A stretch of DNA of 64,000 bases from Dichetophora obliterata (lineage: Eukaryota > Arthropoda > Insecta > Diptera > Sciomyzidae): assembly GCA_963920525.1 (NCBI GenBank), contig OY986438.1, positions 126,734,920-126,798,919 on the forward strand. Direction: 5' to 3'. Positions 1-12,338 of this stretch are shown here, in pieces. A program made the translations under genes and the position numbers. The notes beneath the pieces are model-generated. The model made no database searches. It saw only the letters and a list, made by a program, of their open reading frames with translations, and was not told the DNA's origin. The stretch's first letter is position 1; every line of letters starts with the position of its first letter.

Positions 1-720
1 AATTTGACTACATTTGTCGGCGGTACCATGCTGTCTAGGTTTTTACCTATTGAAACACTACGTTAGATCAATTTGTAATAAAATAATATGAGTGGCTGAT
101 AAAACCTATGGCGTTTTCTTGTCTCAAAAAATGTTGCATTTTTCTGCCCTCTCTCTGTCCTCTTTGAGAAATTTGCATTTCTTTCTGCCTCTGAGGTCAA
201 CAGTTTCAAAAAAAAAAATCAACACAAAAATGTATCACTTTTTCGCGAAAAGAAAACGGCACTTGTTTGTCTTGATGCCTGCTTCCGCAACTGGTTTTCT
301 TTGTTTTACGAAAATTGCTTTGGTGAAGTTTACTAGTTTGTCAAGTAACCACCCTGTCACACCACTGGCTTCAGGAAGACAAAACGATATATATTGTTTA
401 TGTACTTATTGGAGTGGTGTTTTGTTGGGTATGAGACCTTGTTTGTCACACAACTCCGCCGATGTCAGTGTACAAAAATGGTTGCTAACTGTACCTTGTT
501 AGTCTTGACACCGCAACTCTGATATGCTGTCTGATATTATCGTTTTAGCTTTTTAATTTATACAACTTTTTAATTTGTTAATAATACTATTCAATCAAAA
601 TGGTATTTTATACTTTTGAACTGATATCAATATCATATTTTACATTTTCAATTTGATATAAAACCTGTTAGGGCTTAGCAACCAAATAAATAAAATAAAA
701 ATGATATGAAAAAAGTTTCT

Positions 721-743
721 TCTTTTTTTTTTTTTTTTTTTTT
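721..743 (-). repeat. T23 homopolymer, possible minus-strand poly(A) tail
   Basis: An almost pure T run on the plus strand would be a poly(A) tail if a retroposed sequence lay on the minus strand across 744-1110. I could not identify such a sequence or a target duplication, so a simple homopolymer is equally likely. Confidence 0.4.
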
Positions 744-1850
744 GTTTTGAGTGCAGCATTGCATTGATATGTATCTCACTTTCCGACTTGCTCGAGGCGC
801 ATCTGTTTTTTATTTGCGCTGTGCTAGCTGAGCAAAAAGAGAGTGTAGTGGTACTATCATAGCCACCACATGCCACCACAACATAACTTATTTTTATTAT
901 CTTTGTTGCAGTTATTATTTGTTTCTTTCTGTCGCTCTCCACTTCGCGTCTATCAATGCATGTTGATCGAAAGCAGGCCAAGTGCTTTGAGTAGATGTCG
1001 CAACCACGGAAATATAAAATTTGCTTGCACTCTGACCTAGTGACTGCAGCATGTGCAAGCGCTGTACTATTTCTGATTGGTTTGTGGAACGAAAACAAAA
1101 CAAAAAGATCACTCAGTTAAATGTTGTTAAATTGAGTGAAAATAAATAATGGGGAGGAGTTACTAAATTGTAAAAAAATTAATATTGTTTTTTTTAATAT
1201 AAAAACCCAAAAACATTTGAAATAAAAGTCAGACTCTAACGAGACACCAAAGTCTTTTTAATTCTCACATTGATGACTCAGAGCAGCATTATTGCCATAG
1301 TCGTAAACAGCCGAATAAGGCATCAACTTTATTCTTTTTTTTTTTTATGAAGAAAAAAAATATTTTTAAATGTTCACTTGACTGAACAGCAAACTTTTAA
1401 CAATAATATAATGAATCCTTCACAAGAGTATATGAGAGCAATATAGAGTTTATTGAACTTCTCACAACATAAAAGCGTGAAAAAAAACGATAAAACAATA
1501 CGTGGCAGCTGGAATGATTTTTAAATAACTTAATACTTTAATAAAATATTTTTTAAATTAAAATTTCCAAAAAATACTCCTTAAAAATTCTGTAGCATAA
1601 ATATGATATTTACAACTTTTTAAACAAAAATCGGCACAGTACTTTTAGAGTTTATCTGAAACAAAGAAATGTTTACTTCAATTTTTTATAAAAGTATAGA
1701 TAGATAAATTCGTCCATGCTGTAGCTCATTACACCTGATTGACCTAACCGATTGGGGTAATTTTTAAAAAATATAGTTTTGTTGGTTTGTTTGCTTATAG
1801 CGAACCAATTTATATTATTTTAGCAATAAATTTGTCTTTTAATAAATATG

Positions 1851-1868
1851 TATATATATATATATATA
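1851..1868. repeat. (TA)9 microsatellite
   Basis: Uninterrupted TA dinucleotides, read directly. Confidence 0.9.
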
Positions 1869-2413
1869 CTCAGGAAAGATTTTTGGCATCGCAGGCAACA
1901 CATGAAACACGCGAATACAACAAATGCACCCTCACAAGCTTATAGCCTTTCGCCATTTTCTGTTAGCTGCAAGTAAACAACTTACTCCAAGCTCAGCAAC
2001 AGTCAACAGCGTTCATAAATAAACTTGATTCCAGCACTCATTTTTGTTGCTTGTTTCCTTATTCTTTTGCTTTGTATCCATTGTTCTTGTTTTGTTATTT
2101 TGTTTTTAGTTTTTTTTAACTCTCCTTGCGTACAACTAAATCACCTGTGAATCCTTGTGAATCCTTGCACAAAACGCATTATCAGTGTCTCTAGCTTAGC
2201 ACAATTGTGTTTCTTGTCTTCTGCTGGCTCTTCTTCCAACATTATAACGAAAATTTATTTTTGAAGGACAGTAGGGGAGGAGTATAAGAGGCATGGCGTG
2301 TGGGCTTGGCCAGACAGACGATAATGAATTTGATTTAAAACTTAGCAAATTATAGTGCACAGCCAGTGCGCCACAATAAGCAAACTTCTCATTGCGCAGC
2401 GTGCAGCTTCTGC

Positions 2414-2420
2414 TATAAAA
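2414..2420 (+). promoter_or_regulatory. TATAAAA motif, weak core-promoter candidate
   Basis: TATAAAA sits in a locally GC-richer stretch (2340-2480), and 2480-3050 reads like a pyrimidine-rich leader without long open frames. No good initiator lies at the expected 25-30 bases downstream. In A+T-rich DNA this motif is frequent by chance, so support is weak. Confidence 0.15.
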
Positions 2421-4469
2421 GCGCACTCAGGCCGCGTACTCTTGTACCTTCGCCTGCTCTACCGACTGCGCACTTCAAAGTGTTTATTATTAATGCACAT
2501 TATTTCGCATTTTCTTGTTGCAACTTTTTTTGGCGTTTGTTCGTTTTACTCATTTTATTCTATTTATTTTCTTTTTGCTTCACTTCCTGCTCTTTTTAAC
2601 CTGCACTCTTCAGTCTCTCTTTTCTTTTTTTTTATCCTTTCTTGTTTGTTTTCAGTACACTTTTCTTGCATAAAATGTGCGCTTAATATTTCTATTGCAC
2701 TGGAATTTGTTACGATCTGTCTTCTTTCAATGTTGCAACCCCGCCACTAAAAAGTACGTACTCCAACTTTGTTCCCCTCGTGTTGCTTTAGTTTTGGTCT
2801 GCTGCTGTTCATTCGACTGCAATTCAGTCGTCTCCACTTCACTCCACAAAATTTTGCCATACAAAATCGTCTGCTCGCACTTGACTTAAAGTGGGTTAAC
2901 GTGAAGTTATTGTGAATAGCATTCAAAGTGCGCTAAAATAAAAGCGTATCGCTTTATATTTCGAGCATTTTCGCTTGTATTTAAGTGCCACTCTGGCATA
3001 GCCAGTAGCGAATATGCTGCGCCTTCTGTAGAACCCACTCCACTCCACTTACTGGCTGTTGTTGTTCATTGTTGTCTGTTGTATCAGTGTTTTCTGCATT
3101 CCTTTGCACAATGGGAAATAAGTTTCTTCTGAGCAGTCTACAATGACATTCCCTAACCAACGCACTTGAAACCCACTAACACTGGTGCTGGCATTCAACA
3201 CTGTATGTTAAACGTTGCTTCTACGAAAAGCATGGGTGTGTAGGTGGGTGATTGTAAACATTATATGTTCTTTATTCTTTAAGTAATTCAACCCAGCAAT
3301 TTTGCATTTTACATACAATTTTTTGTGTGTATTATTTAGAAAAAAATACTCTACGCTATTCTGAAATTTCTTAAAAGACAATTAAGAGAAGTGTTATTGT
3401 TATGCCAAACAAAGTTATCATGACTAATACAGGGTCGAAAGCCTTGACACATGCCAAAGAAGACGGTTGCCATTGCAGCTTATTATTATAATTCTCTATT
3501 TTTTTTGCCTAAAAATATGTCTTCTTGACAAAAATTCTTAATTTTATAATTATATAGTCAACAATTATTTTCTGCAAAAAGCACTTTTCTTTAGTTGAAA
3601 TAAAAAGATTTTTGCCAAAAAGTACTTAAAATCCTTGAATGTTAAGAAAACTTCCTAAAATCTTAGAAAAACTCTTCTTGTCTGTGACAGCTTGAATGAT
3701 ATCCTGAAAAGTTACAGCTGGCATGAGCTTTTTCTTTAAGACACAGTCTTTAATTAATATTATGGAACATATCAGTGTCCTTGAATATTAAAAACACAAA
3801 CGTCTTAGACTCACAAACGTCTTATAAATAGTGAGTATATTGTGTTTAAATTACAGCTGATACCGAATTTTAAAAGGAGCAGTGTGGAAAAAGGAGAATG
3901 CATGGAAAGGCAATTTTCCTCAGAAAATGATAACAGGTAATAGCGGGATCAGAATTTTAAATACACTCCTGTTGTGAAGATAGCCTCAGGAAGGTATAAT
4001 GAAGCTTTGTTAAGGGAAACCATCCATATCCATAAATAAAAATTGCCTTACGATAGAGTCAGAACATAATCAGGAAATCCTTATATTGATAAGGTAAGGG
4101 AGTGTCGTATAGGTTGGAACCGCTCTATTTATGACTTTTTTTTTTTTTGTACTGACGACACATAATGTTTTGACTATCGGAGAAAATTATGTTTATGAGC
4201 AAACGTTTGAGGAATTATTCGAACAAACCTAGATAATATTATTCTCATAAATATTATTTAAGAACAGACGCAACGGAAGCTATTTTCATCTGGGGGGCCA
4301 AACACTTCATAAAAAGTTGAAGTTAAATCAACCAATTTTCTTACAAAGGAAACCAATAAAAAAATTTTAATTTGGATAATTAATTGCTAGAGTTGTAAAA
4401 TTGCGCACCTACTCCAAAAAAAACTTTTCAACACAAAAGTGTCGACATCATGTTGCGAGCAAGTTGTTT

Positions 4470-5050
4470 ATTATATTTTTTTTTATTAGTTTTTATTTAA
4501 TTTTGAGTATTACTGGTACAACAAGACTCAGGTAATCTTATGGACAGTACCAGCAGTGAAAAAGTACATAGCGTAATACATTTATCTTAAAATCACATAG
4601 CATTATAAACTTATAAATAATAAATGATATGCATTTAAGACACAAAGAATATAGAAAAGACAATATTAACTTAAACTACAATATTAAATTAAAATATGCA
4701 TATTTTATTGTAATACTAACATACAAAACTTAAATTTGTGAACTATTTAAAAATAAGGCAAAAAAAAAAAGAAGTTATAACATATATGCGCTTAACAGAT
4801 TTTTTAAGTGCACTGCGATACTACAACATCTTAAACTATTAGAAATTAGGTTCTTAAGACGAACAGATTGTACATAAAATTGTCTATCAGACCTTAAAAA
4901 TGTATGCCGCGTATTATTAATTTTGTTTGCGTGATTAGAGCGAGGTATAAATAATGTGATGGTTTTGGATAATAATATAGAGTGTGGAAAAGGCCTTTTA
5001 GTTAACTTAAGACTGCTAAAAGAAAATGTATCACAAAAAAAAACCGTCAA
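4470..5050 (-). pseudogene. 3' end of a non-LTR retrotransposon (RT C-terminus and 3' UTR)
   Basis: The minus-strand frame 4775-5050 encodes the extreme C-terminus of a LINE ORF2. The order is FIPRSNHANKINNTRH, then RSDRQFYVQSVRLKNLISNSL, then HLKNLLSAYM and stop. This is the layout seen after the thumb domain in CR1/jockey-type reverse transcriptases: a basic NTR motif, a Y-x-S-x-R-L-x-N-x-L motif, then the FK-x-x-L tail. A 3' UTR of about 300 bases follows, ending in an A-rich tail near 4470-4490. The rest of the element is missing, as expected for 5'-truncated insertion. The family is close in style to the fragment at 22984-23480 but not the same copy. Confidence 0.55.
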
Positions 5051-5397
5051 TTAAATTTTTTATATATTAATAGAACATACCTGGCATAGCTGCGGAGAAA
5101 TTGAACTGCACGACCCCCGATTTTAGCTCCAGGGAACAGCTACCCCCTATTCGCCCTCTTCCGGCGCCACTATTAAAGAATTATGGACTTTTTGTTTTTA
5201 ATTTTATTTTTCATTGAATAAAGAACTTTTTGTTTTAATAATTTCCCTTTGTTAATTATGTATATATGTTTCTCATAAAATGGTTTCTTAAGATTTTACA
5301 AAAAAATTTCGCAAATTTCTGTTATGAAATATTATATGTATATTTTCACTAGGCTTTTTGTCGTAAAATCAAGGAAAATCACTTTTTGTGACAAAAT

Positions 5398-6039
5398 CAG
5401 GGACCGTACCGGTTATGGTTTTTATCAAAAAAATCAGATGTTAACAGTTATCATTTAATTTTTTTTTGCAACTCCGATAAAAATACTAGTTATTTTATGC
5501 CTCTTATTTTTCCGGGCAAAAATAACTGTTAGTTTTACATTTTATTTTTTGGCACAAATAACAGTTATTTTGCTTTTTTTTCAGTCAAAAAAATCAGGCA
5601 AGTAGATTTTTTTTAAGGCCGCTTGAACGACGAAAAAAATTTAATGCAATTTTCATTGTCTCAGCAGCGCGCACATTTTGAGCTTTAACGCTTTTTAAGT
5701 GTTAATAGTATTTTATATAGTCAAGCAGTTTTTGAAAAAAATACAACTTGCCTGATATTTTTGACCGGAAAAATAAGAGGCACAAAAATAACTGTTATTT
5801 TTGACCTAAAAAATAAAAGTAAAAAGTAACAGCTATTTTTGCCCGAAAAAATAAAAGGCAAAAAGTAACAGTTAAATTTAACTTTAATAGTAACAGTCGA
5901 AAATTTAAATGCGTTTAATATTCTCGAAGCTGCTACCATTACGATTATAATGGTTTATTTAAAAAAGTCCACCCGACAACTTTTTCGTTATGCCTTTTTC
6001 ATCTAAAAATTGTAAAATAACAGTTATTTTCGGTCCCTG
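5398..6039. mobile_element. hAT-type non-autonomous element (MITE), 642 bp
   Basis: Both ends begin CAGGGACCG when read inward. The flanks are GACAAAAT (5390-5397) and GACCAAAT (6040-6047), an 8-bp target duplication with one mismatch. CAGGG ends with an 8-bp duplication are the hAT signature. The inside is built from many short copies of a TAACAGTTATTTTTG-like subterminal motif in both orientations, and no transposase remains. Open frames here, such as 5721-5939 minus, are by-products of the repeats. Confidence 0.8.
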
Positions 6040-6047
6040 GACCAAAT

Positions 6048-7070
6048 GTAATATACGACAAATATATTCTGGAGCAAAATGGCTAATAACGCCTTTGTTA
6101 TTATAATGACAGTGAATTTAACATTAGCCGATGAAAATACGATTCAGATTGCATTCAATACAAAACTGGATAGAATCCATAGGGCCATTTTAAAGTTATA
6201 TGATGTTTTAGTATGGAGGGAGTTAATTTTTTTGGTTTTAACGAAACGGCTGTTGCGTAATTGGGTTGGGTTGGGACACTCACTCGTAAAAGTTGGAACA
6301 CTTTTTATTTGTTATTCCAACATGCACAGCTAGCTTTTATCAATCCGGGCTGTGGAGCCAGACAAAATGGCGAGATGCTCCTATCTTTTCCACAGCCATA
6401 AACTACAACCATTAGATGTTTCGGCATATGCGGAAGAGTTCCTTCACTTGTAAAACTGTGAATCAGATTATGTGGATTAATTCTAAATGTGATATCTTGT
6501 AAAACACCTTTTCAAAACTATAACCAAGAACAATGGATTTTATTAATATTGCCAATGTCTCTGCTGTGCCAGTAAATCACCTAGCTAGTGAAGAAATCAA
6601 ACAAACATACATTCAAACATTCACATTCATCCAAACTACTTGGACATATTCAACTGTGAAATTGCGTGCGCACAATATATGATTAATGAACATGATAGTT
6701 TAAGTAGTTTTCTTGCTGGAGTTCAACCCAGCTGTCTGCCTGGTTAAATATCCTACTTTCAATATATAGCCCCCGCCATCTTCTCTCTATACTGGGTGCT
6801 CATCAGATTCTTTATTTGTATGTTTGTGTTTCCAAAGTTTTGTACATTGTTTTTGCTCTAACATTTCACGTTTGCGGTTTGACGCAGTGGTAAGTCGAAC
6901 CCTTTTAATGGTAGGCAACCAAAATGGCAACCATAAACTGATATACGTATATGGTTGTCAATACAAACATTTATTGGCATGTTTATGTATGTGTCATTTT
7001 ATTTAATGTACTTATGTTATATATTCCATATCTTCCAGATATAAATGCGCACTGATGGATAAATATCAGG
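6048..7070. other. unassigned A+T-rich spacer
   Basis: A short open frame (6079-6333) and other small frames occur without family resemblance. No repeat structure or RNA gene is visible. Confidence 0.5.
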
Positions 7071-7210
7071 GTTGGAGTCGTTTCACAGAATTTCAAAACC
7101 TTGAAAACAAAATCTTGAAAAACCTACTCATAGAATGTATTCTTTAGTTCGCGCACTTTTCAAAAATTCTGTATTGAAAATTTTACACTGTTTCAAAAAG
7201 TTTTATATCG
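7071..7210. repeat. left-end fragment of the fold-back repeat family
   Basis: Begins GGGTTGGAGTCGTTTCACAG and continues with CAAAACCTTGAAAA-type units and then ATTTTACACTGTTTC. The same start recurs at 8965 (GGGTTGGGATCGTTTCGCAG), so this is one end of a dispersed family. It breaks off near 7210 into unrelated sequence. Confidence 0.6.
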
Positions 7211-7429
7211 TCCCCTGCATGACCCATGAACCATGAATGTGAAAAATTCGATTTTGGGTTTATTGCTATTTCTGATGCAATTTTATATAAGGAACATTGT
7301 ATCAACATATGGAATAGAAATGTATGTCAGATCTGCCGCAATACTACAGTTCTAAGTCAATGAATGTGTTTTTTTAATTTTTTTATCATGCCAAAAAAAT
7401 TAATGTGTCACATTCATTGTTGTGGCACA

Positions 7430-8060
7430 AACATTTAAACAAAATTTAAATTTTCTACATGCCAAAACAATGAATGTGTTCTAAAATCCGTTCGGGGTAA
7501 AGAAGTCCAGGAAACAACAGATCTTTCACATTCAAACATTACTCGATTTCTTGAAGCATGCATGTTTTATAAATTTAAATTTTTGTGCTTGCCAATACAA
7601 TGAATCTGTTCTAAAATCCGTTAGGAGTGAGGTAGGCCAACCAAATTTAGGTCATGAATTTCAAAGATTATTATATACAATCGATTAACTATTATATTTA
7701 ATGTAATTTGTTTAAATCCTTGCGAGTCTTTTAATATCGTATTCATATCATAATGGATTTATTGTTGATTTGAACAGTTTTAATCTGATGTTTGTTTTAA
7801 GCTACTTTTTAAATATTATTGTCCACATCTCATGTAGTACTAAAAAAGACTAAGTCTTTATGTACACCATTATAAATAAAGAAATAAATTGAGGGACCTA
7901 ATACCCACAAATCTGCAAGCCAAAGTGTCAATAAATAACAGATCTTCAACACTTATACTACATTACTCGATTCTTTGGAAGCATGAGCGTTGTATAAATT
8001 GGAATTTTTGTGCATGCCAAAACCATGAAAGTGTTTTAAAATACCTTTGGTGAGAGGTAC
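7430..8060. repeat. imperfect repeats, unit about 130 bp, three partial copies
   Basis: The phrases TGCCAAAACAATGAATGTG, AACAGATCTTTCACATT, ATTACTCGATT and GAAGCATGCATGTT recur in the same order around 7458-7570, 7590-7640 (partial) and 7915-8040. Copies have drifted and are spaced irregularly, so they look like an old tandem array interrupted by 7640-7910. Confidence 0.6.
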
Positions 8061-8229
8061 CTTTGGTGATTGTAAATATTGTTAAGTCACTAAATACTTA
8101 CCACTCGGTAAGTGAAAATTTAAAAAATTTTATTTCCCTAAATTTCAGAAGCATTCCGAACCCTTAAACTCGTTTTCCCCAAAAAAAAGCACATTCAAGG
8201 TTTTGGCATGCAGATGACGATATGTTGAA

Positions 8230-9083
8230 AAACGTCGTAATATGAAACATATTAACCTATAAAAAACTTTTCAAAATTTAGAAAAGGTGTCAAATTTCGA
8301 AAACTGTAAAATATTGCAAAAAATTGTAAAGTTTTAAAAAAATGCGAAGTTTTTAAATAGTGTTCAAAATTTTAAAAAGTATTATATTTCGAATAAGTGT
8401 CAAATTGATCAAATAAAGGAATGATTCTTCTATAGTATCCACACTCAAATTTTTTTTAATATGTTTATTATATACATATATATGGACCTTCCTAGCTGGA
8501 ATATACAAAAAAAGGCACGCTCGCCAAACTTTTGCCAAAATTTGACATTGTTGTTTTCGAAATTTTACACCTTTTCATTTTTTTTTTCTCGAAATCTTTT
8601 ACTTTATTCGAAACAACAACCTTTTTTAAAATTTCAAAATTTTTCCAAGATTTATGCATATATTTTGTTTTCTAGATTTTTTTGTCAAGATTTTTATTTA
8701 AAAATTTTTTTTCACGATAATTTTTTTTAAGATTTTGGTTGTTTCAATATTTTGGCATTCAAGCACTCGGCCCAATCCCTATTTCGAAAAGTGTTATATT
8801 TTGAAAAATGTGTAAAAATGTTTAAAAATGTCATTATTCGAAAAATGTTAAATTCCAAAAAAATTTTCAACAAGTGTCAAGTTTCGAAAAGTGTAAAATA
8901 TTGCAAAAAATTGTCGAATTATTAAACAAATGTAAAATACTGAAATAGTGTTATATATTGAAAATGGGTTGGGATCGTTTCGCAGAATTTCAAAATCTTG
9001 AAAATAAAATCTTGAAAAAGAAAATGTTGAAAAAATTCTTGAACAAAAAAAAATTTTGTAACTCAAAACTTTGAAAAACCTTA
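8230..9083. repeat. fold-back repeat, arms of short degenerate units
   Basis: The first arm is made of AAAAGTGTCAAATTTCGAAA-like units; after a centre near 8450 the same units appear reverse-complemented (TTTCGAAATTTTACACC and so on), followed by CAAGATTT runs. The terminal phrase CAAGCACTCGGCCCAATCCC lies at 8760-8780 and a second copy starts at once, running to TTGGGATCGTTTCGC at 8965. The ends can be read as TTGGGATCG inverted repeats. No coding content; frames at 8353-8730 and 8848-9066 are artefacts of the repeats. Confidence 0.7.
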
Positions 9084-9671
9084 AGGCCCAACCAAGTTAT
9101 GCTTAAGCAAACAAAAGTTTGAGCTGTTACACAGCAATATATGAAGTCGCCCAAGTTTTGTCTAAGCATTGCTTTCGTTCAGTTTTTGAACTTTCGTTTA
9201 CTTTTTAAAACTTGAGAGAGAGCGCTTGACATCGTAGTTTGCTAAGCAGAATAGGGTTGCTAACAGTATTGAGAATGTGTTTTATTAAAATGTTTTTATT
9301 TGAATTTCAAATTTTTCAATGAAAAATATTGTTTTTGTTTTGTTTGTGTCTCTTTAAGCAAATTATGGAAAATTTGTGTATTTTTGCTGTGAAATTTTAC
9401 GTTTACCACAGCTTATAAGCCAATCAGCGCAATAAAAATATTTTTTGTGTTAGCTGATGGCAACCCTTTTTAACATATGTATAAAAATTTTTTTTTTATC
9501 TGTCAATTGGAAAAAATACGTTCATTTATTGGTTCAAAATGAATGCAGATCCAAATTTTGATGTAAAACTTTATTATACAGAGTGTCCAAAAACATAAAA
9601 ACATATATGAAAAAGCTGACAGGCTTTACTTCAACAAATTTTTCAAAGAAATTTTGAACTTTTTTAATATA

Positions 9672-11330
9672 CAGTGGCTCACAGCTTATTTTATGCAGTG
9701 CATACTTTAAAATTTAACGCTTTATAAAAACAAAACTAACAGGAATACAAAAAAAAATATGGTGTCATTTAAAAGAGCAAAAAGTCTAGTTAAATAAAGG
9801 TTTTTCATTAATTTCGAATACATATATTTAGTTGTTTAAAAAATAAGACAACAGAAAATACTGCTTAATTTCATCTCACAGCTTATTTTATGCAGTCACT
9901 TCTATCTGTTACGGTACTCTAATGCTGCTTTGTCTAACGGTACTTTCGTTAGCTATGCCTTCGTTCTTTTTCTATAATTGCTTTTTGTTAGCTTTTTAGT
10001 CTGATTTTTTTGCTTCAAGTGTCTGCTTCTATGATTATTTAAAATAGGAGCGCGCACAAAGCTACAACAACGAGAGTTGGTTAAATACTATTTTAAAAAT
10101 AGCAGCTCGCAGCGAAAAATGGCTGAAATAGTTTATATCAATTCCTCTACAGTGCAAAAGATCATCGAGCGCTTCGTCCATAAGAATCGATTGCACAATA
10201 AGAGCAAAGAAGCACCTAACAAAATTTTTAATGCAACCGACGAGTGGCATATTGTACGGAAGATAAAGGCTAGCCCGAGACTCTCAGCTCCGAAAATGGC
10301 TTTTGAAGTTCAAACTGACCTGAGCAAACAGTGTAGTGCTGAAACTATTCGACGTGTCTGGCGCAAAAAGAACTTTCATGGCCGAGTAACACGAAACAAG
10401 CCGTTTATTAGCCCCAAAAACATATTATGCAGACTCAACTACGACAAAGAACATATGCCCAAGGCCCCAGAGTACTGGACTTCAGTTATTTTTGCAGATA
10501 AATCGACGATCAATTTCTTCGGTTCAGATGGTATGTGCTATATGTGCCGAAAACCGAATACCGAGGTCAACAAAAAAAAACTTAAAACAAACCGTGAAAC
10601 ATGGCGGTGGCAGCGTCATGGTTTGGGCCTGAATGTCAGCTGCTAGTACTGGGAAGTTGCCGTTTATTGAAACAACAATTTACAAATTTAAATACCTACA
10701 GATCCGGAAGAACAATTTGTTGCAGAGTGCGAAGGTCCTGGGTATAAAATTGAATTTTCGATTTTACCAGGATGACGATCAAAAGCACAAAGCGGGTATT
10801 GTGCAAACCAGGCTAATATACAAATGCCCACAATTGATGACGCCGCGAGCACAGTCGCCAAACCTTAATGTTATTGAAAATGTGTGGTCTTTATTAGAAA
10901 ATAACATCCAGAAACATCAAATTTCAAACAAAAACCTCCTGAAAGAGATATTGAAAACGAAGTAGGCGAATATTTCGCCACCTATCCCTCAAAAACTGGT
11001 CGCATCAATTCCAAACCACCTTAGATCTGTTGTGGACAACAAGACTATCATACCAAATAATAAAAATATCAGATATCATTAATCAATACGAAAAATTTAT
11101 AAATAACAAGTGACTGCATAAAATAAGCTGTGATATGAAATTAAGCAGTATTTTCTTGTTTCTTAATTTTAAGCCAACTAAATATATATTTTTACAATAA
11201 ATTAAGTTAATTTAGTAAACTAAACATCTTGTTCTTTTAAATGATACTATATTATTTTATCTATTCCTGTTAGTTTCGTTGTTATTAAGCCCTAAAATTG
11301 AAAGTATGCACTGTATAAAATAAGCCACTG
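9672..11330 (+). mobile_element. Tc1-like transposon with IR/DR ends, 1659 bp
   Basis: The element starts CAGTGGCTCACAGC and ends in the inverted counterpart GCCACTG, flanked by TA on both sides (9670-9671 and 11331-11332). Each inverted repeat is about 230 bp and carries two copies of a CACAGCTTATTTTATGCAGT-like site. The outer left copy is near 9679, the inner left near 9876, the inner right near 11113 and the outer right near 11305. This is the IR/DR layout of some Tc1 families, where the direct repeats are transposase-binding sites. The outer right copy lacks six bases (CACAGC). The broken transposase lies between. Confidence 0.85.
10077..10965 (+). pseudogene. Tc1-family DD34E transposase, frameshifted
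   Basis: The N-terminal part (10077 to about 10600) has a paired-type HTH region (RKMAEIVYINSSTVQKIIERF) and the first catalytic aspartate in FADKST. The frame is then lost in the A-run near 10570-10580. The correct frame resumes with GGGSVMVWA, meets a TGA, and continues from 10633 with the second aspartate in YQDDDQKH. The catalytic glutamate follows in SPNLNVIENVW, with exactly 34 residues between the last two acids, as in Tc1. One frameshift plus one stop make this copy non-functional, while all three catalytic residues survive. Confidence 0.85.
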
Positions 11331-11449
11331 TATATTTGTCAAGATTTTGTGAACGTGTGATTGAGATTTTGTTAAGCATGAAATCTGCAACTTGGTCAAC
11401 TTTTCTCTGAAACTTTTGTTTGCTTAAGCATAACTTGGTTGGGCCTTTA

Positions 11450-12120
11450 GCATAGAATTCTGTGTTAAAAATTTTACACTATTTCACAAAATGTAATATA
11501 TTGAAAAATGTTTAAAAATTTAATAATTCAAAAAATGTGATATTCAAAAAAAATTTTTACATTTTGAATAAGTGTCAAATTTGGAAAAATGTAAAATATT
11601 GCAAAAAATGGTCGAATCTAAAAAATGTGAAATTTTAAAATAGTGTTATATCTTGAAATGCGCTAAAATTTTAAAAAGTGTCAAATTTTGAATAAGTGTC
11701 AAATTGAACAAATAAAGGAATGATTCTAATTTAGAGTCCAAACTCAATTCTTTTTTTAATATTTTTATTATAAGTATTTGGACTCTCTTAACTCAAATAT
11801 GCAAAAAAAAAACATGATCGCAAGTAGTTTAGGAGATAAAATTCGTGAGAAATTGTCATTCTTTTGCCAAAATTTGACATTGTTGTTTTCGAAATTTGAC
11901 ACTTTTTCCATTTTTTTCTCGAAATTTTACACTTTATTTGAAATAATAACCTGTTTTAAAATCTCAAGATATTTTTCAAGATTTTTTCCAAGATTTATGT
12001 ATATTTTGTGTTTTCTACATTTTTTTCAAGATTTTTGTTTCAAAATCTTATTTTTTCAAGAGTTTCTTTCAAGATTTGTTTCCATATTATTTTGTCAATT
12101 TTTTAAAGATTTTTCCTAAA
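11450..12120. repeat. fold-back repeat, continuation beyond the Harbinger insertion
   Basis: The sequence resumes the units broken at 9083: AAAAGTGTCAAATTT-type motifs to about 11720, then a centre with AATAAAGGAATGATTC also found at 8415. Inverted units (TTTCGAAATTTGACAC) and CAAGATTT runs follow to 12120. The order matches the copy at 8230-8780 closely. Confidence 0.7.
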
Positions 12121-12338
12121 TGACCTTGTTATATATTATATTGATTTTATATGATTTAAATACAAATTCTAAATGTTAAATAGCTTAAATCATACTTGAT
12201 TTTAAATACAAGTTCTAGTTGTTTGATAGTTTAAAATCGTTTATTGAGCCTTAGGTCAAAGTTAGAACAATTAATTGTTCTAACGAATCTTTCCAAAGAA
12301 ACAACAACAACAGCAAAGTTTTTTCAATATGAAAATGA
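12121..12338 (-). repeat. repeat block R, copy 1
   Basis: About 220 bp that matches 43320-43535 in inverted orientation, including GTATTTAAATCATA, a perfect 24-bp palindrome centred on AACAATTAATTGTT (12263-12286), and GTTTCTTTGGAAA. It contains two tandem units of about 43 bp that share TAGAATTTGTATTT. It lies directly 3' of the LINE at 12339-13925. Confidence 0.7.

Larger units (their letters stand above)
1..4469. other. A+T-rich DNA without a recognisable gene
   Basis: Only short open frames occur, for example a GTG-started frame at 92-502 and a lysine-rich frame at 640-1098 on the minus strand that runs through an A-tract. None shows a domain, and homopolymers interrupt the sequence throughout. 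The 13-base string CACAAACGTCTTA occurs twice near 3800-3835. I see no tRNA, no long terminal repeat and no convincing exon. Confidence 0.6.
9084..11446. mobile_element. Harbinger-type non-autonomous element, split by a Tc1 insertion
   Basis: The first 37 bases (AGGCCCAACCAAGTTATGC...) are matched perfectly in inverted orientation by the last 37 (11410-11446). Both sides are flanked by TTA (9081-9083 and 11447-11449). A TTA duplication with G/C-rich termini is typical of PIF/Harbinger MITEs. Removing the inner Tc1 element leaves about 700 bp without coding capacity. The element itself lies inside the fold-back repeat. The perfect TIRs suggest it is younger than its host repeat. Confidence 0.8.

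Noticed and set aside
92..502. 136-codon frame at the left edge
   Set aside because: Starts with GTG, shows no domain or codon pattern typical of genes, and contains translated homopolymers.
640..1098. 152-codon minus-strand frame
   Set aside because: The C-terminal part is translation of an A-tract (KKKKKK) and the rest has no family resemblance.
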